Assembly (NCBI GenBank): GCA_043778625.1
Contig: JAYWFU010000117.1
Span: 1-14,431, forward strand
DNA from: JACMRI01 sp043778625
Lineage (GTDB): Bacteria > Bacteroidota > Bacteroidia > UBA4408
DNA length: 14,431 nucleotides
Direction: 5' to 3'
Made by a program: the position numbers and the translations under genes. The notes beneath the pieces were generated by a model. It made no database searches, was not told the origin of the DNA, and saw only the letters and a program-made list of their open reading frames with translations. This document shows, in pieces, positions 6,148 through 12,870 of this stretch (its first letter is position 1; every line of letters starts with the position of its first letter).

Positions 6148-8322
6148 ATGAAAAAACTAGTACTATCAGCACTATCGTTAGTGCTTGCAGTAGGCGCAAT
6201 GGCGCAAGCACCCGCTTATATAGCACACACCACCACTGATTACAGCAATAGCGTAACAAAAAAAGATAAAGCGGGCAACCTAGTAAGCGCAGGTATGTTT
6301 ACGGGTACACATGACTTTGACCCCAATCCCAATGCTACGTTTAACCTTAATAGTGCGCAGGGTGCATTGTTTGTGGTAAAGCTCGACTCAAGTGGCAACT
6401 TTATTAGCGCCGTAAATTTTGGCTCGTCCTACACTTCTCCTAGCGAGAATAATGTTACTGATATTTGTTTTCTTCAAAACAACGATATTGTAGTTACTGG
6501 CCACTTTATAGGCAATGCTGATTTTGATGGTGGCCTTGGCTCTACTATACTAAACTGCGGCACCAACAACACTAATATTTTTGTAATGCAGTTGTATGCG
6601 TCTGATTTAGACCTACAATCAGCCTTTGCCATTGGCGGAAGCGGCGCAGGTAATAATGATTTTTCAAATGGCATTGCATCTGATAGCAACGATGATATTG
6701 TAATAACTGGAAGTACGAGTAATTTTGGACCAAATAATATTGATTTTGATCCATCGGCAAATGTTGTAACAGTATCAGCCAATGGGGGTATTTTTGTTGC
6801 AAAATATAGCAATAGTGGCTACCAATGGGCACAAATTTATAGTGGCTCAGGTTCGTTATCTCAACAAGGTAAGGCAGTGTTTTGTAATACTACCACTAAC
6901 GATATTTTGGTAATGGGCGACTGCTCGGGCAATCCTGATTTTGATTTTTCGGCCAATACGTTTACAGTTCCTGCAAGTAACGCTGTAAGTGTATTTTACT
7001 TAAAGCTAAGTGCTAGCGGTGCTTTTATAGATGCCAAAGGTATTTCGGGCACCAGCAATGTCGAACTATCAAGTGCCTCGGCAAGTATCGATTTTTCTAC
7101 TATTATGGCGGTAGTGCGCTCAGCTAGTAATAGTTGTGATACCGACCCAAGTGCCACCACTACTAACAATATTAGCTTACCAATATTAGGCGGTGGTGCA
7201 TTATTTACACAAAAGTTAGACGCCAACTTAAATTTAGTATTTGCAACTGCTATACCAGGTGCTGGTAACGCTAGATGTTTTACTAACAGCAAGGGTAATT
7301 ATATTTTTAGCAAATATACTGTACAACGATTGAGTAATACGGGCAGTATTTTATGGTCGTATAATATAAGTGATAATTACGCTGACCCCACGGCAATTAT
7401 ACAAACTGGTGCCTCAAATTTATTATTAGCTGGTAACTATGATTATACTTATACTGTAAATTTTAACCCTATGGTGGCTAATTCCACAAGTACGATACAA
7501 GGCAACAATCAACCCAAAACTTTTTATTGCAATTGGAAAGAAACAGGCAACCAAGGATTTTATATAGCCCCTATCCAGCTATCAAAAGACACCGTGTGTA
7601 GCAGCGAGCTTGTAACGGTAAACGTAACAACTGTTGGGCCAGGCACTTTATCAATTGTAGACCCGTTCGGTAATCCAATAGTTAACGGATCATCAATACC
7701 TGTTAATACTATTACACTTTACACAAACTCGTTTGCTTACTATTCAATTAACGCGTATTACAGTGATAGTACTGCTACGGTTTCTACTCAAAAATATGTT
7801 TTAATTTATCCAAAGCTTGACTCAATTGCTACACCCACACTAGTGCCAGCAAACCTAAATATGGGGCAATTAGTTGATAAAATTACGTTGCCCTATGGCA
7901 AAAGTTACACATGGCTTTCGTGCCCAAGTTATTCTGTAGCAAGCAATCAGCCTGATGTTAACGCTAGCGAACAATATCTTTTAACGCAACAAGGGAGTTA
8001 TGCTGCTTATTATACCCGAACCAATAGTGATGGTACTAACTGTAAAAGCGACACCTCAGTTTGTATTAATTTTAGCCCTAACGGATTGTTTGAAAAAACA
8101 ACTACTCGTTTAATTACCGTTTCGCCCAACCCCGCTAATAATTTTATTTCCGTAGCATCAGTTTCAATCCTAGATAAAATAATAGTTACTAACGTTTTGG
8201 GTGCAGAAGTATTGAAATTACAAGTGAACAACCAAACGGCTAACATTGACATAAGTGATTTACAAAGCGGAATTTACTTTTTAAGAACAAACAATAGCAA
8301 TACAAAATTTATTAAACAATAA
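6148..8322 (+). CDS. T9SS cargo protein with DFDP propeller-like repeats
   Basis: Secreted or surface protein of 724 residues. Residues 1-19 form a signal peptide ending AMA before Gln20. Residues about 22-450 hold a repeating unit of 65-75 residues resembling SBBP-type beta-propeller repeats: an aspartate-rich motif, then a segment like LFVVKLDSSGNF, then a segment like DIVVTGHF. The Asp motif occurs at 56 (DFDPN), 125 (DFDGG), 199 (DFDPS), 264 (DFDFS) and 331 (DTDPS), with a weak sixth at 438 (NFNP). Residues about 475-640 look like Ig-like beta-sandwich sequence with paired cysteines (483, 592, 632, 639). The type A sorting domain spans about 653-724, starting VSPNPANN and ending GIYF and KFIKQ. 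A fold used for binding rather than catalysis is likely, and the ligand is unknown. No terminator separates it from the next gene 61 bases on, so the two may be co-transcribed. Confidence 0.88.
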   Translation: MKKLVLSALSLVLAVGAMAQAPAYIAHTTTDYSNSVTKKDKAGNLVSAGMFTGTHDFDPNPNATFNLNSAQGALFVVKLDSSGNFISAVNFGSSYTSPSENNVTDICFLQNNDIVVTGHFIGNADFDGGLGSTILNCGTNNTNIFVMQLYASDLDLQSAFAIGGSGAGNNDFSNGIASDSNDDIVITGSTSNFGPNNIDFDPSANVVTVSANGGIFVAKYSNSGYQWAQIYSGSGSLSQQGKAVFCNTTTNDILVMGDCSGNPDFDFSANTFTVPASNAVSVFYLKLSASGAFIDAKGISGTSNVELSSASASIDFSTIMAVVRSASNSCDTDPSATTTNNISLPILGGGALFTQKLDANLNLVFATAIPGAGNARCFTNSKGNYIFSKYTVQRLSNTGSILWSYNISDNYADPTAIIQTGASNLLLAGNYDYTYTVNFNPMVANSTSTIQGNNQPKTFYCNWKETGNQGFYIAPIQLSKDTVCSSELVTVNVTTVGPGTLSIVDPFGNPIVNGSSIPVNTITLYTNSFAYYSINAYYSDSTATVSTQKYVLIYPKLDSIATPTLVPANLNMGQLVDKITLPYGKSYTWLSCPSYSVASNQPDVNASEQYLLTQQGSYAAYYTRTNSDGTNCKSDTSVCINFSPNGLFEKTTTRLITVSPNPANNFISVASVSILDKIIVTNVLGAEVLKLQVNNQTANIDISDLQSGIYFLRTNNSNTKFIKQ
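6211..7497 (+). repeat. Propeller-like repeat region of the 724-residue cargo protein
   Basis: Codons about 22-450. Asp-rich motifs recur at residues 56, 125, 199, 264 and 331, with intervals of 69, 74, 65 and 67. Each is followed by a V-K-L-D/S-x-S-G strand pattern and then an I-V-x-G strand pattern. Divergence between units is high, so the array is old. The blade count is uncertain. Confidence 0.6.
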
Positions 8323-8325
8323 CTC

Positions 8326-8336
8326 ATAAACCGTAG
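8326..8336 (-). promoter_or_regulatory. Inverted copy of the leader core motif
   Basis: ATAAACCGTAG, which on the minus strand reads CTACGGTTTAT. This is an exact 11-base match to 4204-4214 in leader copy 1 and differs by one base from 6066-6076 in copy 2. It lies 3 bases after the upstream stop codon and 47 bases before the ATG of the DUF285 cargo gene. It may be a regulator-binding site shared by all three cargo genes. Confidence 0.4.
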
Positions 8337-8370
8337 CACTACAAAACAATAACAACACTAACTATAAACC

Positions 8371-8381
8371 AAAAAAAAAAA
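8371..8381 (+). repeat. A11 homopolymer just upstream of a start codon
   Basis: Eleven consecutive A residues end two bases before the ATG at 8384. A-rich sequence here is normal for Bacteroidota translation initiation. A tract this long is also prone to slippage and could vary in length between cells. Confidence 0.6.
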
Positions 8382-8383
8382 CA

Positions 8384-9829
8384 ATGAGAAAAATTCTATT
8401 AACCAGCACATCAATTCTACTCTTGGCTGTTAACGTAATGGCACAAGCTAACAATGCCATGGCACCAGCTAATTTTGTAACAAAATGGCTTTTTACAAGC
8501 GCAACAACCAGTTTGCAAATTAATGCATTAACCACTGGAGCTGGGGTAAACTACACATGGTCAGCATCGCCATCGGGTAACAATGGTACAGCATCATTTA
8601 CACAAACTACCGCTGGCGCAGTAACCCTTACAATTAATGCTGCAGCTAACGATACCATTACATTGCAAATAACTCCCACTGATTTAAATAGATTTTACAT
8701 GACAGGAAGCCCAGATGTAACAAAATTAATAAATGTAACAAACTGGGGAGCATCAAACTGGACAAGCATGGAACAGATGTTTATGGGATGCAGTAATATG
8801 GATGTTACCGCTACTAATACTCCAAAATTAAGTGGTGCAAACAATATGTATGCAATGTTCAGTGGCTGCTTTAACTTGCAAGGTCCAGCTAATATTAATA
8901 GTTGGAACACCTCAACTATCCAATACATGGATGATTTATTTAAAGGGTGTTTCTATTTTAACCAAGATATATCCTCTTGGAATACGTCAAACGTTGTTAG
9001 TTTGCAAAATACCTTTAGCAGTGCCTTTTACTTTAATCAACCAATTGGATCGTGGGATGTGTCTAAAGTAACTAGTCTTTATGCTACGTTTGAAAATGCA
9101 CACTATTTTAACCAACCTCTTAATCTTTGGAATACATCAAATGTTTTCAGTACGAGTTTTACGTTTAAAGATGCATCCACTTTTAACCAAAATATTAATA
9201 GTTGGAATATGTCTAAAATCAATAATATGATTTATATGTTTGGTGATGCCGTAAGCTTTAATCAACCGTTAGATAATTGGGATATGAGTAACGTAGCTGA
9301 TTGCCAAAGTGCATTTTATACTGCAACAGCATTTAATCAAAGTTTGGCCAACTGGGACTTGGATACTAATGTAAACCTAATTGGTCTTTTTGATTATTCA
9401 GGAATAGATTGTGATAACTACTCTGCCACCTTAAAAGCATGGAGTACTAACCCCGCAACACCTGATAGCATTACCTTAGGCGCAGCAGGCTTAAATTACG
9501 GTACAACTGCAACTGCCGCACACGATAGCTTAATAAACAAAGGATGGACAATTGTAGGCGACACTGCAGGTTTATGTACTACGCCTACTAACATAAAAAA
9601 TATTGGTACAAATACGTTAGTAAACATTTATCCTAACCCAGCAAATATCTACATTACGGTACATGCTACTACTCCTTTACACCACTTTACCATCACAAAT
9701 ATATTAGGTGTAGAAGTGCTAAGTGTAGCAACAACTAATTCGGAAGCAAAAATTGATATAAGTACCCTAACTACTGGTATTTATTTTGCAACTGTTAATG
9801 GTGTAACGCAAAAATTTATTAAAGAATGA
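8384..9829 (+). CDS. T9SS cargo protein with DUF285/BspA-like repeats
   Basis: Secreted or surface protein of 481 residues. Residues 1-20 form a signal peptide ending VMA before Gln21. After a beta-rich segment (about 30-100), residues about 125-330 are DUF285/BspA-like leucine-rich-type repeats: an FNQxIxxW(N/D)xSxV core followed by xFxxA. Tryptophans 174, 199, 224, 249, 274, 299 and 324 are spaced exactly 25 residues apart. BspA-like proteins of this kind act in adhesion and host or surface binding in other bacteria. Residues about 340-398 look like the short region that often follows this array. The type A sorting domain spans about 411-481 (VNIYPNPAN to GIYF and KFIKE) and closely resembles that of the LamG cargo protein. 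It may be expressed with the upstream DFDP-repeat gene because no terminator lies between them. The start is fixed by the signal peptide directly after the A-rich leader. Confidence 0.9.
   Translation: MRKILLTSTSILLLAVNVMAQANNAMAPANFVTKWLFTSATTSLQINALTTGAGVNYTWSASPSGNNGTASFTQTTAGAVTLTINAAANDTITLQITPTDLNRFYMTGSPDVTKLINVTNWGASNWTSMEQMFMGCSNMDVTATNTPKLSGANNMYAMFSGCFNLQGPANINSWNTSTIQYMDDLFKGCFYFNQDISSWNTSNVVSLQNTFSSAFYFNQPIGSWDVSKVTSLYATFENAHYFNQPLNLWNTSNVFSTSFTFKDASTFNQNINSWNMSKINNMIYMFGDAVSFNQPLDNWDMSNVADCQSAFYTATAFNQSLANWDLDTNVNLIGLFDYSGIDCDNYSATLKAWSTNPATPDSITLGAAGLNYGTTATAAHDSLINKGWTIVGDTAGLCTTPTNIKNIGTNTLVNIYPNPANIYITVHATTPLHHFTITNILGVEVLSVATTNSEAKIDISTLTTGIYFATVNGVTQKFIKE
8879..9358 (+). 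repeat. 25-residue DUF285 repeat array
   Basis: Codons about 166-325 contain about six and a half units of 75 bases each with no indels. Each unit carries an FNQ-like start, a conserved Trp, S-x-V and F-x-x-A. Codon usage differs between units, so the array is not a recent expansion. Confidence 0.85.
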
Positions 9830-9840
9830 TTTTATAATCT

Positions 9841-9866
9841 ATGCCCTTAACTTTCGTTAAGGGTAT
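9841..9866 (+). terminator. Terminator-like hairpin after the DUF285 cargo gene
   Basis: ATGCCCTTAAC (9841-9851) pairs with GTTAAGGGTAT (9856-9866), 11 bp including one G-U pair, with a TTTC loop. It starts 11 bases after the stop codon. No good T run follows, so termination may rely on the second hairpin at 9943. Confidence 0.6.
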
Positions 9867-9942
9867 AAACTTGATTAATATCCTACAGTTATATAATCAT
9901 AATTAAGCGAGGATAAAATATTTTACACAATTAATAAAAACT

Positions 9943-9983
9943 AATTATCGCTTACGTAAGGTACTCTTATGTAAGCGATAATT
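9943..9983. terminator. Bidirectional terminator between convergent genes
   Basis: An 18-bp stem (9943-9960 and 9966-9983) with a single G-U pair and a 5-base loop (GTACT). A T-rich run (TATTTTA) follows on the plus strand, and another (AGTTTTTATT) follows on the minus strand. It lies between the cargo gene ending at 9829 and the methyltransferase gene ending at 10045, so it can stop transcription from both sides. Confidence 0.8.
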
Positions 9984-10044
9984 TATTTTACTACCTATAA
10001 TTTATTTTGTGTGCTAAATAGCTACTTTCAAATACAAGTACCCC

Positions 10045-11253
10045 CTACTCTACCTGTAGTACCAAGCCTTTAAGGTACTCGCCCTCAGGATGATAAATAC
10101 TGTACGCATGGTCGGCAGGTTGGTGCAACTGGTGTAATACACGTACTTTGCGCCCTGCAATAATTGCGGCACTTAGCACGGTACTGTTAAACGTAAACTT
10201 ATCAACCGCTTGCGAGCAACTAAATGTAAATAATAATCCTCCCGGATTTAGATATTTTAATGCCTCGCCATTTAAACGTTTGTACCCCTGTATAGCATTG
10301 CGTTTAGCATCTTGATGTTTGGCAAATGCAGGTGGGTCAAGTATTATTATATCGTATTTTTGAGTTGTTTTACTAAAAAAACTGAAGGTGTCTTGCGCAA
10401 ATGCTTCATGCTTAATAGTAGCATCAGTACCAAAGTTTAATGCCACATTATCATTTACTAAATCAATGGCTTTGGCACTACTATCTACGCTGTGTACTAG
10501 GCTTGCTCCAGCTTGTAGCGCATAGATAGAAAACCCACCACTATAACAAAATGTATTAAGTACTGATTTACCTTTGGCGTATTGCGCTAGTAAATTACGG
10601 TTTTCGCGCTGGTCGATAAAGAAACCAGTTTTTTGTCCTGTTTCCCAATTAATAGTAAACTTATGCCCATGCTCGATTACGTCGTTAGTTTTGGTTTCGC
10701 CCCAAATAACGCCGTTTTTCACTTCATACTTCGCTACAATTGGCTTGGCTAATGTGTCCTCACTTTTATCGTATACGGCTTGCAGTTGTTTGCCATACAC
10801 AGTCTTTAAGGCTTCTACTATAAAGGCTTTAGCTAGGTGCATACCTATGCTATGGCTTTGGATTACTGCCGTACCGTTATAATAATCAATAATTAAGCCT
10901 GGTAAGCCATCACCCTCGGCATGTATTAAGCGGTATACATTAGTAATACTGCTATTGGCAAGCCCAATATTGGTGCGGTTAGCAAGAGCATCGGCTATTT
11001 TTTTATTCCAAAATTGCTGGTCGATAGGTTGTTGTTCAAACGATATAATGCGTACCGCTATACTATTGTTATGGTACTGCCCAGTGGCTATGTAGTTGTG
11101 TTTGCTATCATATACCTCCACTACTTCGCCATCGGTTACGGCTACCGAAGCTCCCTCAGGAGTAACTACACGCTTAATAGCCCCACTAAATATCCATGGA
11201 TGAAAACGTAACGATGCTTGCTCTTTGCCAGGATTTAATAGTATTCTATTCAT
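10045..11253 (-). CDS. rlmI: Class I SAM-dependent rRNA methyltransferase, RlmI-type
   Basis: Cytoplasmic 23S rRNA (cytosine-5) methyltransferase of the RlmI (YccW) family; in E. coli RlmI makes m5C1962. The 402-residue length is typical. An N-terminal PUA RNA-binding domain (about 1-75) contains the family's RFHPWIFSGAI. An EEHEE-like middle domain follows, with RLIHAEGDGLPGLIIDYY at 108-125. The Rossmann methyltransferase domain (about 195-400) contains KTGFFIDQRENR (208-219), motif I NTFCYSGGFS (233-242), the acidic end of strand 2 VDSS (256-259), motif IV LDPPAF (305-310) and motif VI SCSQ (345-348) with Cys346. All catalytic motifs are intact. It lies 64 bases after the ccmE-like gene on the same strand and may be the last gene of that operon or have its own promoter. 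Bacteroidota genomes can hold several members of this family, so the exact target base is inferred. Confidence 0.88.
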   Translation of the reverse strand: MNRILLNPGKEQASLRFHPWIFSGAIKRVVTPEGASVAVTDGEVVEVYDSKHNYIATGQYHNNSIAVRIISFEQQPIDQQFWNKKIADALANRTNIGLANSSITNVYRLIHAEGDGLPGLIIDYYNGTAVIQSHSIGMHLAKAFIVEALKTVYGKQLQAVYDKSEDTLAKPIVAKYEVKNGVIWGETKTNDVIEHGHKFTINWETGQKTGFFIDQRENRNLLAQYAKGKSVLNTFCYSGGFSIYALQAGASLVHSVDSSAKAIDLVNDNVALNFGTDATIKHEAFAQDTFSFFSKTTQKYDIIILDPPAFAKHQDAKRNAIQGYKRLNGEALKYLNPGGLLFTFSCSQAVDKFTFNSTVLSAAIIAGRKVRVLHQLHQPADHAYSIYHPEGEYLKGLVLQVE

Positions 11254-11317
11254 AGTAGGGAATATTTTTTTAGTATAAATTAGTAACTCGTTATGTGTAT
11301 ATTTTGTGTGTTTGTAA

Positions 11318-11722
11318 TTATAAAGCAGGGTTAGCTTTGGTTAATCCCTCTGCAGTATTATTGTATTTTGAAGGACATTTCATCAATATTTGCGATGCCC
11401 TAAAATCAGCACCCTCGGCTTTACCTACAATTACTATTTTTTCAGCATGTTCAAAATCTTGCGGCTTTGTGCCTTCGTAAATAATATGTTTTTCGGTACC
11501 TGTGGAGTCCGTTAAATAAAACGAAAACTCGTTAGCATTTACCTGCGGGTTGTACTCCAGTGGTTTAGCACGGTTAAGGTCGCCCACTACGTGAAACTCC
11601 TTGCCCTCGTGTTCAAACGCTACCGCAAATGTTTCGTAAGTGCTACTACTACTCATAGTACTAACAATAGTACCTAAGGCCACTAACACAATTATCAATA
11701 AAGCAATGTGTGATTTTTTCAT
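11318..11722 (-). CDS. ccmE: CcmE-like haem chaperone, CXXXY variant
   Basis: Small membrane-anchored protein of the cytochrome c maturation family CcmE, 134 residues. One N-terminal transmembrane helix (about 6-24) tethers an OB-fold beta-barrel domain to the outer face of the cytoplasmic membrane. Family-like features are FHVVGDLNR (43-51), FYLTD (68-72), IVIVGK (96-101) and ASQILMKCPSKY (109-120). In classical CcmE a histidine in HxxxY binds haem covalently. Here Cys116 occupies that place, giving CPSKY with Tyr120; the CXXXY form is known from archaea and Desulfovibrio. It follows a thioredoxin-like lipoprotein gene by 14 bases, which fits a role in cytochrome c assembly. No other ccm genes are in view, so haem delivery is inferred from family and motif only. 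Confidence 0.78.
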   Translation of the reverse strand: MKKSHIALLIIVLVALGTIVSTMSSSSTYETFAVAFEHEGKEFHVVGDLNRAKPLEYNPQVNANEFSFYLTDSTGTEKHIIYEGTKPQDFEHAEKIVIVGKAEGADFRASQILMKCPSKYNNTAEGLTKANPAL

Positions 11723-11736
11723 AACAATAACATAAT

Positions 11737-12852
11737 TTATTTAAGTAAGCTTGCTACTTTTTCTTCTAGCTCTTTGCCACGTAAGTTTTTGGCTACAATT
11801 TTTCCATCGCGCCCAATTAAATACGTTTGAGGTATGCTCGTAACGCCATAGGTACGTGCTGCTGCGCTGTTCCATTGGTTAAGATCGCTTACGTGGTACC
11901 AAGTAAGTTTGTCTTGCGCTATGGCTTTAGTCCACGCATCTTTGTTATTATCTAACGATACGCTAAATATCTCTAAGCCTTTATCGTGCATGGCGTTGTA
12001 TATACGTACTACGTTAGGGTTTTCGGCACGGCACGGGCGGCACCAGCTAGCCCAAAAATCAATTAACACTACTTTACCTTTTAGTGTACTTAACGCCATT
12101 GGCTTATCTTCGGGGGTATTTAATACTATTTCGGGAGCTAGAGAACCTTCGGCCAGTTTTGATATTTCCATAATATGTTGATGAAACGCCACTACATACT
12201 GCGAGTTAGGATATAACTTAACCATGCTTTCATCTACTTTTTTAATTGATGCAATATCGTTTTCTTCACTTAACATTTCCACAGCTGATAAGCTTGCAAA
12301 TGAGTTGATATGCTTATCAATAAAATCTTTAGCTAACATTGTGCGCGCCTCTACCAGCTTGTTATAAGTAGGCATTAGCTGTGCCTGCAGTTTTTCGGCT
12401 CCTTGTGGGTTAGCAGCTGCCTGAGTTTTGTAGTTTTTTTCTAACGAATCCATAGCCGTGTAATTTACTTTAGCTTGTTGCTGCAATTGGTTAAGTAATA
12501 GTGCATCTTCCGAACCCTCAATTTTAGTCATGTTGGCTAATTGCTTGGCGTCGCTTTCAATGTGTAGTTTCGATTTTTCGTCGGTAATAACCAAGGCAAA
12601 ATTTTCGTTAGTTAGTGCTATACGATAAAATGCTTTTTCGTTAAGTTTTGCATCAAATGCAAACGAGCCATCGGGCTGTATAGTAGTAGTATCAATGCCT
12701 ACAAAGCCTGTGTTAGTTAATTTTGATAAAAATAATTGTTGGTTATTAGCATTGCGTAATTTACCAGTAATACAATTTTCGTTTTTGCTATTGGCATTAG
12801 TGCATGCGGTAAGCATTGCTAACCCTACTAGTATTGATTTTGCGTGTGTCAT
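11737..12852 (-). CDS. DUF4369/TlpA-like thioredoxin-fold lipoprotein
   Basis: Membrane-anchored thiol-disulphide oxidoreductase of 371 residues. The N-terminus (1-17) is a lipoprotein signal ending LTAC, with Cys17 as the lipidated residue. A DUF4369 beta-rich domain (about 26-110) is followed by a helical linker (about 115-230). The TlpA/ResA-like thioredoxin domain (about 236-371) has the redox motif WCRPC (270-274), VVLIDFWASW just before it, and the cis-proline loop TSIPQT (338-343, Pro341). Length and domain order match the common Bacteroidota family. Members usually reduce periplasmic disulphides, and some reduce apocytochrome c. It lies 18 bases after gatB and 14 bases before the ccmE-like gene, so the three are probably co-transcribed. 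The pairing with CcmE suggests cytochrome c maturation, but this subfamily is functionally diverse. No surface-export signal rich in Asp or Glu follows Cys17, so a periplasm-facing location is likely. Confidence 0.9.
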   Translation of the reverse strand: MTHAKSILVGLAMLTACTNANSKNENCITGKLRNANNQQLFLSKLTNTGFVGIDTTTIQPDGSFAFDAKLNEKAFYRIALTNENFALVITDEKSKLHIESDAKQLANMTKIEGSEDALLLNQLQQQAKVNYTAMDSLEKNYKTQAAANPQGAEKLQAQLMPTYNKLVEARTMLAKDFIDKHINSFASLSAVEMLSEENDIASIKKVDESMVKLYPNSQYVVAFHQHIMEISKLAEGSLAPEIVLNTPEDKPMALSTLKGKVVLIDFWASWCRPCRAENPNVVRIYNAMHDKGLEIFSVSLDNNKDAWTKAIAQDKLTWYHVSDLNQWNSAAARTYGVTSIPQTYLIGRDGKIVAKNLRGKELEEKVASLLK

Positions 12853-12870
12853 GTTTTATGTTTTTTATAA

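Noticed and set aside
6474..7292. Several minus-strand open frames within the DFDP-repeat gene
   Set aside because: They are antisense to a well-supported coding sequence with a signal peptide and sorting domain, overlap each other in different frames, and show no protein motifs.
15..9868. TTAAGGGTATAAA occurring both at about 17-29 and 9857-9869
   Set aside because: The first copy lies in the coding end of the histidine kinase and the second in a hairpin. A single 13-base AT-rich match without extended similarity is most likely coincidence.
9914..9925. Palindrome TAAAATATTTTA between the two hairpins
   Set aside because: It is pure A/T and short, and is expected by chance in this composition.
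10574..10882. Plus-strand open frame antisense to the rRNA methyltransferase gene
   Set aside because: It is antisense to conserved RlmI motifs and has no independent evidence of coding.
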